A DNA stretch of 25,792 nt from Planctomycetia bacterium (lineage in GTDB: Bacteria > Planctomycetota > Phycisphaerae > Phycisphaerales > SM1A02): positions 1-25,792 of the forward strand of contig SYHM01000034.1 in NCBI GenBank assembly GCA_005799205.1. Direction: 5' to 3'. Every line of letters begins with the position of its first letter. Position 1 is the stretch's first letter. Shown piece after piece: positions 15,424 through 23,248 of this stretch. Made by a program: the position numbers and the translations under genes. The notes beneath the pieces were generated by a model that saw only the letters and a list, made by a program, of their open reading frames with translations, did no database searches and had not been told where the DNA came from.

Positions 15424-16038
15424 ATGCCTGATCGATACAAAAGTGTTCTGCTCTTTGGTGCTCCAGGTGCCGGTAAGGGCACCCAAGGCAAGATTCTTGG
15501 ACGGATCCCTGGGTTCTTTCACCTCGCGTGTGGCGACGTCTTTCGGTCGCTCGACATGACGAGTGAGTTGGGGAAGGAGTTTCTGAACTACTCGTCGCGT
15601 GGCGAATTGGTTCCAGATGAACTCACCGTTCAGATGTGGAAGCAGAACATGCATGCCCAAACGGTGCTCAGTCTTTTCAAACCAAAGCAGGATCTGCTTG
15701 TGCTCGACGGCATTCCACGAAATGTGGCACAGGCGCAGGCTCTCACGAAATCACTTGATGTCCTTCGTGTGATTCACCTTCGATGCACCGATGAGAATGC
15801 CATGATGCTGCGCATGCGCAGGCGTGCTCTCAAAGAGAATCGCATCGACGATGCCGACGAACGGGTCATCCGAAACCGATTCGATGTCTATCACGCCGAG
15901 ACCTACCCCGTGCTCGAGTTCTATCCCAAGTCGATCATCGCTGAGATCGACGCAATGGGATCGCCTGCGCAGGTGTTCCAGCGAGTGCTCGAGGTTGTGG
16001 TTCCGGTGCAGGACGCACACTTCAATCGTCCGGCGTGA
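15424..16038 (+). CDS. adk: Adenylate kinase / nucleoside monophosphate kinase, short-LID type
   Basis: The enzyme transfers phosphate between ATP and a nucleoside monophosphate, usually AMP. The 204 residues have the P-loop GAPGAGKGT (12-20), the NMP-binding motifs CGDVFR (36-41) and RGELVPDE (59-66), DGIPRN (95-100) and the LID arginines in RRRALKENRIDDADE (132-146). The LID is short: it lacks the roughly 30-residue zinc-type or extended insert of E. coli Adk and so resembles eukaryotic AK1 and UMP/CMP kinases. The phrase 'RNRFDVYHAETYPVLEFY' also has that look. AMP is the likely substrate, but UMP or CMP cannot be excluded. GDVFR and DGIPRN deviate slightly from the common GDLLR and DGFPRT. 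The last 17 bases overlap the PDZ gene. Confidence 0.9.
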   Translation: MPDRYKSVLLFGAPGAGKGTQGKILGRIPGFFHLACGDVFRSLDMTSELGKEFLNYSSRGELVPDELTVQMWKQNMHAQTVLSLFKPKQDLLVLDGIPRNVAQAQALTKSLDVLRVIHLRCTDENAMMLRMRRRALKENRIDDADERVIRNRFDVYHAETYPVLEFYPKSIIAEIDAMGSPAQVFQRVLEVVVPVQDAHFNRPA

Positions 16039-17059
16039 GCGGATCGCGGGCGGCGCCTGCGTCGCTCGGGCGCTTCTTTGGAACAATCGGAGCGGGTGGC
16101 GGCGACTTGATTTTGACCGTGCGTGGCGAAAACCTCGCCTCGGCTTCTCGCAGCGCGAGCAACCGTCGCTCGAGGACCACGCTTCGCACTGGTGAAGCGA
16201 GTTGGTCTTCGAAACGGTCGAGGTCAACTGCCGTTGTGAGCGCGACGTCGAATTCCATTCGGTCATCGATGAAGCCACCTGCTGGATCGAGTTTTGGCTT
16301 CCCGCGTTCGTCACGCTGTTGGCGCGCGATGGAAAGCCGCACATGGTCACCTGGCATCTTCGACTGAACAATCTCAACGAGGTCGCTCGATGTGGCCAAA
16401 GGGCGATCGTCGATTCGCTCGATCCGATCTCCAATCTTGAGGACCCGCTCGGCAGGCATCCCTGGCAAAAGAAGAAGCACTTCAACACCCGGGTTACGTG
16501 GGTCACCACTTGGCTGCATGCGCAGTCCAAGCGCACCTCGCGGCAACGCGAGCACTTTGTCTTGCGCGATTGCGAGAAGTCGCTCGCACTGCTCGACGCT
16601 CAGCTCTCCGCGCGCGAGGATGGCGAATATGACTTCGGCAGGAACGCTCGACAAGCCGAGACGGGCACTTGCGGCTTCGCGCCGAGCGAACTCCTTCGCA
16701 TCAAGTTCAGCGACGGCACTCAGGTCGTGATTCGAGAGTCGTACGGACGCAACCGTCTCAGGTGCCCAGAGCCGAACGACCTCGGGCGCAGGCGTGAGTG
16801 GAGCCTGCGCCAATTGGCCACCCCAAGGCTGTTGTTGTTGAATCACGAGTGGGTCAGGCTTCACCTTCACGATCACCGGACCGTTTGGCAGCGCACCTGC
16901 AGCCTTCGCAGCTGGAAGGGGCGGCTTTGCGTGCTGCTGCGCAGCCTCGGGTGGCTTGATGTCTTGGGCGACTGCGGCCGCAGTCAGTGCACCGACTGCG
17001 GCGGTTGCGATGCGCCACCGCACTGCGTGTCGGTTTGTGATCACCGTCGTGCCATGCAT
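16022..17059 (-). CDS. Exported PDZ-domain protein of unknown function
   Basis: The 345 residues begin with a signal peptide (about 1-32, ending TAAAVAQ). A Pro/Ala/Gln-rich linker follows to about 95, then a helical segment (about 110-170) and one PDZ domain (about 172-250) whose core reads GALGLRM, then GMPAERVLKIGDRIERIDDRPL. The C-terminus is charged and Pro/Lys-rich. No protease catalytic triad precedes the PDZ domain, so this is not a complete HtrA or Ctp protease. It may be a periplasmic adaptor. It is the last gene of the tpiA unit and its start overlaps the end of the phosphotransferase gene by 19 bp. ATG 17059 was chosen because it precedes the signal peptide; a TTG at 17068 is in frame. 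A TACGCT box lies 9 nt upstream, so a second internal promoter is possible. Confidence 0.8.
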   Translation of the reverse strand: MHGTTVITNRHAVRWRIATAAVGALTAAAVAQDIKPPEAAQQHAKPPLPAAKAAGALPNGPVIVKVKPDPLVIQQQQPWGGQLAQAPLTPAPEVVRLWAPETVASVRLSNHDLSAVAELDAKEFARREAASARLGLSSVPAEVIFAILARGELSVEQCERLLAIAQDKVLALPRGALGLRMQPSGDPRNPGVEVLLLLPGMPAERVLKIGDRIERIDDRPLATSSDLVEIVQSKMPGDHVRLSIARQQRDERGKPKLDPAGGFIDDRMEFDVALTTAVDLDRFEDQLASPVRSVVLERRLLALREAEARFSPRTVKIKSPPPAPIVPKKRPSDAGAARDPLTPDD

Positions 17060-18132
17060 GTCGCACAAAGCGTAGCGATGGTCGTGCGCTGCGACCAGAT
17101 CCAGCCAGTTTTCTGTTCAAGGAACCTGAGAATCTCGATTCCCATCCGACCGTCGAGCAGGCCACTGATCGCGATCCGCGGCACGCACTCGGCGATCGCC
17201 GACTGAATCATGAGCGCAGGCACAGCCTCACACTCCCTCGGCTCGAGCAGTACCTGCCTCGGCCACGCATACCCAGTGATGAATGCCTCAACACATGCAA
17301 GATTGAGCGCTGGATTCCACTGTGCAACCGGACGTGTTCCGACACTGTGCAGGCCAAACTGCAATCCGCCGTTGGCGATTTCAACCACGGTGCGAGCGAA
17401 GCGCGCTCCGTCGAAGTCGAGCAACGCAACTGGCGCGCCGCCGACGAAGAGCAGGTTGCCTGGATGAAAATCCCCATGAATCACCCCGCGGTTCGTGGAC
17501 TCAGCAGTTGCCAGGAGCAGCGTGTCGGCGTGCGCGGCGGTCTCGTCGTAGCGCTCCCGAAGCGTTCGCTCGAGTTGAGCGAGCTCGCGCTCAGACGCAG
17601 TGGGATCTGCGGTCACCACCGCATGAGCGAGTCGTGACCACGCGGCCTCGACTGTCTTGCTGCGGTGATATCCCCCCTGGGGCGGCGGCACGCCCTCTGG
17701 CGTCCACCCCCTGAGCGTGCGATGCAATCTCGACAGCAGCAACCCGCTCTCTCGTGCCTCACCAACCGAACGACGAAAGCGTTCTCCCTTGAGGAACTCA
17801 AACGCCTCGTAGAGCCATGAGTCACGCAACACCCATGTCAATCCTGCACTCGTCTTGAGAGCGCGCGCTACTGGAAAGTGCTTCGATGCAAGATGCGCGT
17901 GAACCATGTGACTGAATGCGGTGCGCGCACGATCTTCGTCCGATGCGCCGCGGCGCTTGAGGAGGTGCAACGCCCCGTCTTCTGTCTCGATCACCGCCTT
18001 CGGAAACCGGCGGGACCCTCGGTTGAATGCGTGTGCCTTCACAACGCGCAGCGACGAAAACTCACTCATCACAGCCCGAATCTCTTGGGAGGTCAGCAGC
18101 GTGCGCTCTGCGCCCGCGCCACTATTGGGCAT
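17041..18132 (-). CDS. APH-fold phosphotransferase, substrate unknown
   Basis: The 363 residues match the aminoglycoside phosphotransferase/choline kinase fold. There is an N-lobe with RGSRRFPKAVIET and LLKRR (39-61), the hinge segment YEAFEFLKGERF, the catalytic loop HGDFHPGN (219-226, with Asp221 the likely base) and the metal site LLDFDGAR (Asp239, Asp241). Relatives include CotS-like and homoserine-kinase-like proteins, so a small-molecule alcohol or amino-sugar substrate is expected. Nothing in the context suggests antibiotic resistance. The start at 18132 overlaps yicC by 11 bp and has AAGGAG 10 nt upstream, which is a clear ribosome site. The longer open frame lies inside yicC and is rejected. 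The gene sits in an operon of housekeeping genes (tpiA, secG, yicC). Confidence 0.85.
   Translation of the reverse strand: MPNSGAGAERTLLTSQEIRAVMSEFSSLRVVKAHAFNRGSRRFPKAVIETEDGALHLLKRRGASDEDRARTAFSHMVHAHLASKHFPVARALKTSAGLTWVLRDSWLYEAFEFLKGERFRRSVGEARESGLLLSRLHRTLRGWTPEGVPPPQGGYHRSKTVEAAWSRLAHAVVTADPTASERELAQLERTLRERYDETAAHADTLLLATAESTNRGVIHGDFHPGNLLFVGGAPVALLDFDGARFARTVVEIANGGLQFGLHSVGTRPVAQWNPALNLACVEAFITGYAWPRQVLLEPRECEAVPALMIQSAIAECVPRIAISGLLDGRMGIEILRFLEQKTGWIWSQRTTIATLCATCMARR
17069..17074 (-). promoter_or_regulatory. Possible internal -10 box TACGCT before the PDZ gene
   Basis: On the minus strand TACGCT lies nine bases before the ATG at 17059, inside the end of the phosphotransferase gene. 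The spacing matches that of alaS. No Shine-Dalgarno is visible. It could be chance. Confidence 0.25.
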
Positions 18133-19006
18133 TCTGAGACTGCTCCTTGATGCGATCGATCGCAGTCTTGATCTCAACCACCTGTCGACTGATGTCGACA
18201 TCACCTGATTTGCTCGCGATGGTGTTGGCCTCTCGGAGCAGTTCCTGTGCGACGAAATCCATCGTGCGACCAATTGGATCGGCAAGCTGTGGATTCAAGA
18301 GCGACTCATACTGTGCGAGGTGCCCAGCAAGTCGAACGAGTTCTTCCGCAATGTCACTGCGCTCGGCGAAAAGTGCAACCTCTCGCAGGAGGTCAGCTGG
18401 CTGGACCGATGTCCCGAGCTCACCGAGCATTGCGTCGACTCGTTGGCGCAGTCGCGCCTGGTAGGCCGCGGCGACCGCGGGAACGCGTAGTGCGATCGAC
18501 TCCATGCGTGAGCGGATGATCTTGCCATACTCCGTGAGGTGCTCCCGCAGCGCGTCTCCCTCGCGGATGCGCATGGCGGTGACCTTCTCGCACGCCTCGT
18601 CGAGCAATCTTGTCACAGCGGGACGCACGCGCTCAAGAAACAACTCCCCTCCATCCTCAACGATGACGCCTGGCAGCATGAGCAGCTGTCCTCGCTCAAT
18701 CCGGGATGCTTCTTCGGCACCAAGTGCCGCCGTGAGCTGTGTGATGTACTGGTTGAGGCGTTCGCCATTAATGCGGGCTGAAATGCGAGAGTCGGCATTC
18801 GAGATTCGAAGCGTCACGATCACACTGCCACGCACGAGCAGTCGAGCTGCCTGCGCTTCGAGGTCGGCTTCGAGGGCGGTGAAGTCCTCTGGAATGCGCA
18901 GCGTGCACTTGAAGTGACGATTGTTGACACAGCGCACCTCGACCGCGATGCGCGCGCCATCGAGTTCGACTTGGGCGGCCCCGAAACCGGTCATCGACCG
19001 GACCAT
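18122..19006 (-). CDS. yicC: YicC-family endoribonuclease
   Basis: YicC proteins are conserved bacterial endoribonucleases; the E. coli member has been linked to decay of the small RNA RyhB. The 294 residues start with the family signature MVRSMTGFG, followed by EVRCVNNRHF. They end with the conserved block ADPIGRTMDFVAQELLREANTIASKSGDVDISRQVVEIKTAI, whose E/D/K residues are expected at the active site (split here by position: about 256-285). The length is normal. It begins 5 bp after the secG stop, with no strong ribosome site, so it is probably translated by coupling. In many bacteria yicC sits next to gmk; here it is between secG and a phosphotransferase gene. Confidence 0.94.
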   Translation of the reverse strand: MVRSMTGFGAAQVELDGARIAVEVRCVNNRHFKCTLRIPEDFTALEADLEAQAARLLVRGSVIVTLRISNADSRISARINGERLNQYITQLTAALGAEEASRIERGQLLMLPGVIVEDGGELFLERVRPAVTRLLDEACEKVTAMRIREGDALREHLTEYGKIIRSRMESIALRVPAVAAAYQARLRQRVDAMLGELGTSVQPADLLREVALFAERSDIAEELVRLAGHLAQYESLLNPQLADPIGRTMDFVAQELLREANTIASKSGDVDISRQVVEIKTAIDRIKEQSQNAQ

Positions 19007-19011
19007 GGCGC

Positions 19012-19515
19012 TTAGGGAGTCCCGCTGGCTGGTGAGCCAGGCTCAGGGGTTGGCACCGCGGCTGGCGCAGGCGCGGGTGAAGGCGCGGGGGCAGCCGTCG
19101 GAGCCACGAGGGGTTGATCAGCTGCAGCAACGCCACTCGCGGGAGCGATCGGAGCTTGGTTGGCGGCTGCGGGAGCAGCGGGATCGGTCGGCGTGGTCGC
19201 AGGAGATTGCTCAGCGGGAAGGAGTCCAGGCTCGATCATCTGCTCTTCGGTCGCTGGACCAGGCGTTGCGCTTTGATTGTCGAGGACATTGAGACCAATC
19301 GCCACCGCGAGATAGAAGGCGAACGACCCCATTGTGATGTAAGTCAGCACATCACCCGTGCGACCACCGAACGCGGTATCCGAACCGCCGCCCGATGCGC
19401 CACCAAATGCCTGCGCGAGTCCCCCACCCTGTGGACGCTGCACAAGAATGACCAGCACCAACACGAGGCTCGAGAGGATGAAAAGGACGGTGAGAATCGA
19501 AAACCAAGTGCCCAT
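19012..19515 (-). CDS. secG: Preprotein translocase subunit SecG with Pro/Ala-rich tail
   Basis: SecG is the small, non-essential subunit of the SecYEG channel. The 167 residues begin with a transmembrane helix (about 3-24), then the conserved VQRPQGGGLAQAFGG loop and the TAFGGRTGDVLTYIT segment, and a second helix (about 63-82). SecG is usually 70-110 residues. Here about 80 further residues form a Pro/Ala-rich, low-complexity C-terminal tail. ATG 19515 was chosen because it precedes the first helix and has GGAAG 7 nt upstream. The frame continues upstream into tpiA without SecG character. It lies 22 bp after tpiA and 5 bp before yicC. Confidence 0.92.
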   Translation of the reverse strand: MGTWFSILTVLFILSSLVLVLVILVQRPQGGGLAQAFGGASGGGSDTAFGGRTGDVLTYITMGSFAFYLAVAIGLNVLDNQSATPGPATEEQMIEPGLLPAEQSPATTPTDPAAPAAANQAPIAPASGVAAADQPLVAPTAAPAPSPAPAPAAVPTPEPGSPASGTP

Positions 19516-19537
19516 GAAGTTCTTCCAATTCGCCGGA

Positions 19538-20320
19538 TCAGCCGGCTGCAATTCCGATCGTCGCCGCCGAACAGATGGAGAGGAAGTCGCCCGCCTTGAG
19601 TGACGCGCCGCCAACCAAACCGCCGTCGACGCCTAGCTCAGCAAAGATCGTCTTCGCGTTGCCAGGCACCAGCGAACCGCCATACACAATGCGGACGCCA
19701 GAGGCGAGTTCTGAATCATAGCGTGAACTCATGAACTCCCGAATCTCGTGGTGGGCTTCCCGTGCATCGCTCGCTGTGGCGGCGACCCCGGTTCCGATCG
19801 CCCAGACAGGTTCGTACGCGATGACGATTTCTCGCGCAAAATCAGCCGATAATCGGTGAAGCGCACTCGTCAGTTGGTGGCGCACGATCTCGTGGGCTCG
19901 ACCTGCTCGGCGCTGTTCGAGTGTTTCGCCGACGCACAGCACTGCAGACAGTCCGCTTTCGAGCGCCATGGTCAGCTTCTCTTCGACGAGTGCTTCAGAC
20001 TCGCCCAGTCGGTGGCGCCGCTCAGAGTGACCGACGAGCACCCATGCGACTCCGAGATCCATCAACATTTCGGCGCTGACCTCTCCGGTGAGCGCTCCGT
20101 TCGCTTCGCTTGAAAGGTCCTGCGCACCGAGCTCAATGGCGCTTCCCTGCAACGCTCCCCCGACCGATTGCAAATAGGGGAAGGGAGGAAAAACCACGAC
20201 ATCGAGGGAGCCAAGCCCAGGCACGCACTCTGCGCCCACGGTGCGTGCCAACGCCTCGCCCGAAGCGAGATCGGTGTTCATCTTCCAGTTTCCACCCACG
20301 AAGGGTCGACGACCACTCAT
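19538..20320 (-). CDS. tpiA: Triosephosphate isomerase
   Basis: TpiA interconverts dihydroxyacetone phosphate and glyceraldehyde 3-phosphate. The 260 residues hold GGNWKMN (Lys13), VLVGHSERR (His98), AYEPVWAIGTG with the catalytic base Glu170 and the flexible loop 6, and the phosphate-binding YGGSLVPGN and GGLVGGASLK motifs near the C-terminus. The length is usual. It is the first gene of a probable five-gene unit (tpiA, secG, yicC, phosphotransferase, PDZ protein). No gap or pgk is adjacent in the window. The ATG at 20320 is 6 nt after TAGACT, within an inverted repeat shared with the divergent alaS. Confidence 0.97.
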   Translation of the reverse strand: MSGRRPFVGGNWKMNTDLASGEALARTVGAECVPGLGSLDVVVFPPFPYLQSVGGALQGSAIELGAQDLSSEANGALTGEVSAEMLMDLGVAWVLVGHSERRHRLGESEALVEEKLTMALESGLSAVLCVGETLEQRRAGRAHEIVRHQLTSALHRLSADFAREIVIAYEPVWAIGTGVAATASDAREAHHEIREFMSSRYDSELASGVRIVYGGSLVPGNAKTIFAELGVDGGLVGGASLKAGDFLSICSAATIGIAAG

Positions 20321-20326
20321 GCGACG

Positions 20327-20332
20327 AGTCTA
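20327..20332 (-). promoter_or_regulatory. Putative -10 box TAGACT, 6 nt before the tpiA ATG
   Basis: On the minus strand TAGACT is followed by six bases and the ATG at 20320. It lies in the left arm of the tpiA/alaS inverted repeat. Confidence 0.55.
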
Positions 20333-20362
20333 CGCACTTCGCGGGTGCGCACCTCGAGTGCG

Positions 20363-20368
20363 TAGACT
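20363..20368 (+). promoter_or_regulatory. Putative -10 box TAGACT, 9 nt before the alaS ATG
   Basis: TAGACT is followed by nine pyrimidine bases and the ATG at 20378. The spacing is three bases longer than for tpiA, so the leader would be two or three bases. The pyrimidine run is not a Shine-Dalgarno. Confidence 0.5.
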
Positions 20369-20377
20369 TCCTCCCCC

Positions 20378-23215
20378 ATGCGCGCCGCAGATATTCGCAC
20401 AGCGTTTCTCGAGTTCTTTTGCCAGAAAGCTGGACACACGTTTGTGCCAGGCAGCCCTGTCGTGCCATTCGATGATCCGACATTGCTGTTCACCAACGCT
20501 GGGATGAATCAGTTCAAGGATGTGTTTCTTGGGCGCGGCTCGCGCCCCTACACACGTGCGGTCAATTCGCAGAAGTGCATTCGAGCTGGCGGCAAACACA
20601 ACGACCTCGAAGATGTGGGAAAGGATGTCTACCACCACACCTTCTTTGAGATGCTCGGCAACTGGTCCTTTGGTGACTACTTCAAAGAAGAGTCGATCGC
20701 CTGGGGATGGGAGCTGCTGACTGGGGTGTATGGGCTTGATCCAGCGCGCCTGTATGCGACCTACTTTGGCGGCGATCCCAAGAGTGGCCTCGAGCCTGAC
20801 GACGAGGCGCGCGCGTTGTGGTGTCGATTGTTGCCTCCGAGTCGTGTGATCCCAGGCTCAATGAAAGACAATTTCTGGGAGATGGGAGAGACCGGGCCTT
20901 GTGGTCCATGCTCGGAGATTCACTTCGATCGGATCGGTGGGCGCGATGCAGCCACGCTCGTGAATTCTGGTGACCCCGATGTGCTGGAGATTTGGAACCA
21001 TGTCTTCATTCAATTCAACCGCGAATCCGATGGAACTCTGAAGCAACTTCCCGCGCGTCATGTCGATACCGGCATGGGACTCGAACGGCTGGTCAGCGTC
21101 ATTCAAGGAAAGCGATCGAACTACGACACAGACCTTTGGTCGCCGATCTTTCACGCAATCTGCCAGGTCACTGGCGCGCGGCCGTACGCCGGCGCTCTCC
21201 ACGACCAGACCGACATTGCGTATCGCATCGTCGCTGACCATGTGCGGTGCTTGACTGCTGCAGCGTGCGATGGTGCTGGACCTGGAAGTGATGGCCGAAA
21301 CTATGTTCTGCGACGCATCCTTCGCCGAGCCGCTCGGCATGGAAGGCAGACTTTTGGCGTCGATCGTCCATTTGTGTTCGAACTCGTGCCTGCTGTCGTA
21401 GAGACTCTTGGATGCGCGTTCCCAGAGATCGCCAAGGGTGGCGCGCGAGCTGCCGAGGTCATTCGCACTGAGGAAGAACTCTTCGGGCGGACGCTCGGCC
21501 GAGGGATCGCGCTCTTCGATGGCTCGGCGACACGCGGAGCGCTCGCCGTTCCGCCGCGCATTTGTGCTGAGGATGCCTTTCGCCTGCACGACACATGGGG
21601 GTTTCCGATCGATCTGACGCAGGTGATGGCGAGCGAGCGAGGATTGAGCGTGGATGTTGCCGGCTACGAAGTGCTCATGGATCGTGCGCGCGAAACGAGT
21701 CGTGGAAGTGCAACCGAATCACAAGCGATCGAGCTCACTCCAGATGCGATCGCCAAACTCGCGGCGCTTCATGTGCACGCCACCGATGACTCGCACCGCG
21801 ATGCAGGTCGCCCAATGCGGGCCTCGGTCGTTGCCCTCTGGGATGGCCATGACTTCGTCGCAACCGCATCGCCTGGGCGTCCGCTTGCGCTGATCCTCGA
21901 CAAGACCTGCTTTTATGCCGAGTCGGGTGGTCAAGAGGCGGATCATGGCGATGTTCGCACCGGTCACAGCGATGGTGGCGGCACGCTTGGAGATGGTCAC
22001 GCGCTCGGCTCGCACGGGCGGTTCGAAGTGCGTGATGTGCAGCGATTTGGTGGGTACATCTTGCACATCGGACAAGTGCAGACAGGGATCGTTCGAGTGA
22101 ACGATCATGCAGAGATTGCGCTTCGTCAAGATCGGCGTGAGGCGATTCGCGCGAACCACACAACGACACACCTGTTGAATCTCGCGCTGCGTGAAGTGGT
22201 TGGCGCAGATGTGCAGCAACGAGGGTCGCTCGTCGCGGCCGACCGCCTTCGCTTCGACTACACAGGGACCGCTGCTCTCTCTGCATCCGACGCGGCCCGA
22301 GTTGAATCGCGCGTCAACCAGGCGATCGCGAGTGATTTGCCCGTGTCCATCAAGACCGTTGATCTGGCGCGCGCGCGCGAAGTGCGTGGAGTGCGCGCCG
22401 TGTTCGGGGAGCGCTATCCAGATCCGGTTCGTGTGGTGAGTATCGGTGCGACGGTTGAGGCCCTTCTGTCGAAACCGAACGACCCACTCTGGAGCGAGAT
22501 CTCGGTCGAATTCTGCGGCGGAACGCATCTCTCGTCGACGGCGGCTGCTGACGCATTTGTGCTGCTTTCCGAGGGCGCTGCTGCTGCTGGCATTCGCCGG
22601 TGCTTTGGAGTGACTGGCCGTGCCGCTCGAGACGCGCACGACTCGGCCGCGCAGTTGAACGCGCGCATTCAGGCGGCCGCATCGCTCGAGGGTGAATCGC
22701 TCGTTCTCGAGGTCTCCGAGTTAGCGCGACTTGAGTCGACACTTGCGCTGGGGATCGTTGCCCGCGCAAAGATCATTCCACTGATCGATGCCCTTCGTGA
22801 CCGAGCCAAACTCATTCGCAGGCAACAGGAGGGGGCAACGCGGGATGGAGCGCTCGCGCAAGTACGCACGCTTGTGGATGCGCATGGCGATGCGACGAAT
22901 CCACTCGTGGCGATCCTCGAAGGGGCAGATGCGACTGCGCTCATGGCTGCACTCGACTCAGCGCGCGCGCGCCTCAGCTCGACTCCAATCTTGTTCTTGA
23001 GCCCCGACACTGAAAGCTCGAAGGTCGCAATTGCAGCGACATGCCCCGCGGTTGCAATCGCACGCGGCCTCAAAGCTGGAGAGTGGGTGAGAGCCACAGC
23101 GCAAGCGTGCGGCGGATCGGGGGGTGGAAAGCCTGACACCGCGCAAGCGGGAGGGAAGGACCCATCGAAGGTGCACGAGGCACTCGCGGCCGCCCAAGCA
23201 TTTGCCACTCGCTAG
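20378..23215 (+). CDS. alaS: Alanine--tRNA ligase
   Basis: AlaRS charges tRNA-Ala and clears mischarged Ser and Gly. The 945 residues comprise the class II aminoacylation core (about 1-280; motif 2 region YHHTFFEMLGNWSFGDYFK), the tRNA-recognition region (to about 470), the editing domain with zinc ligands HTTTH (His594, His598) and CGGTH (Cys713, His717), and the C-Ala domain ending GGSGGGKPDTAQAGGKD. Full length is somewhat above the roughly 875 residues of E. coli. Gly/Asp/His-rich loops near 525-550 may be local insertions. The gene appears to be transcribed alone from a promoter that mirrors that of tpiA. acs follows 33 bp later with its own -10 box. Confidence 0.98.
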   Translation: MRAADIRTAFLEFFCQKAGHTFVPGSPVVPFDDPTLLFTNAGMNQFKDVFLGRGSRPYTRAVNSQKCIRAGGKHNDLEDVGKDVYHHTFFEMLGNWSFGDYFKEESIAWGWELLTGVYGLDPARLYATYFGGDPKSGLEPDDEARALWCRLLPPSRVIPGSMKDNFWEMGETGPCGPCSEIHFDRIGGRDAATLVNSGDPDVLEIWNHVFIQFNRESDGTLKQLPARHVDTGMGLERLVSVIQGKRSNYDTDLWSPIFHAICQVTGARPYAGALHDQTDIAYRIVADHVRCLTAAACDGAGPGSDGRNYVLRRILRRAARHGRQTFGVDRPFVFELVPAVVETLGCAFPEIAKGGARAAEVIRTEEELFGRTLGRGIALFDGSATRGALAVPPRICAEDAFRLHDTWGFPIDLTQVMASERGLSVDVAGYEVLMDRARETSRGSATESQAIELTPDAIAKLAALHVHATDDSHRDAGRPMRASVVALWDGHDFVATASPGRPLALILDKTCFYAESGGQEADHGDVRTGHSDGGGTLGDGHALGSHGRFEVRDVQRFGGYILHIGQVQTGIVRVNDHAEIALRQDRREAIRANHTTTHLLNLALREVVGADVQQRGSLVAADRLRFDYTGTAALSASDAARVESRVNQAIASDLPVSIKTVDLARAREVRGVRAVFGERYPDPVRVVSIGATVEALLSKPNDPLWSEISVEFCGGTHLSSTAAADAFVLLSEGAAAAGIRRCFGVTGRAARDAHDSAAQLNARIQAAASLEGESLVLEVSELARLESTLALGIVARAKIIPLIDALRDRAKLIRRQQEGATRDGALAQVRTLVDAHGDATNPLVAILEGADATALMAALDSARARLSSTPILFLSPDTESSKVAIAATCPAVAIARGLKAGEWVRATAQACGGSGGGKPDTAQAGGKDPSKVHEALAAAQAFATR

Positions 23216-23236
23216 AACTCTGCGGGTTCGTCGATC

Positions 23237-23242
23237 TATGCT
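23237..23242 (+). promoter_or_regulatory. Putative -10 box TATGCT, 6 nt before the acs ATG
   Basis: TATGCT is followed by six bases and the ATG at 23249. The hexamer and spacing are identical to those of phoU. No Shine-Dalgarno is present in the 33 bp after alaS. Confidence 0.55.
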
Positions 23243-23248
23243 GCAACG

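Larger units (their letters stand above)
20327..20368. repeat. 42-bp inverted repeat spanning the tpiA/alaS divergent promoters
   Basis: The arms AGTCTACGCACT (20327-20338) and AGTGCGTAGACT (20357-20368) are perfect 12-bp reverse complements separated by 18 bp. Within the spacer GGTGCGCACC (20344-20353) is itself a palindrome, with its centre one base off that of the arms. Each arm contains the TAGACT box of one gene. It may be an operator, or only two copies of one promoter facing away from each other. Confidence 0.7.

Noticed and set aside
15322..15660. N-terminal extension of RecJ by about 113 residues
   Set aside because: It runs antisense through the start of adk, has no RecJ character, and a GTG with good spacing to a -10 box lies at 15321.
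16202..17206. 334-residue plus-strand frame opposite the PDZ gene
   Set aside because: The minus strand has a signal peptide and a clear PDZ domain; the plus frame is Cys/Arg-rich with no motif.
17041..18132. Aminoglycoside-resistance gene
   Set aside because: Only the general APH fold is visible; the housekeeping operon context and lack of mobile elements do not support a resistance role.
18133..18285. Upstream extension of the phosphotransferase frame into yicC
   Set aside because: It would overlap the most conserved part of yicC, and an AAGGAG site points to the ATG at 18132.
19544..19558. Small GC hairpin near the tpiA/secG junction as a terminator
   Set aside because: The stem is five base pairs with no T tract, and secG follows 22 bp after tpiA with a good ribosome site, so read-through is expected.
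21719..22639. 306-residue open frame opposite alaS
   Set aside because: It is antisense to the AlaRS editing domain and has no family features.
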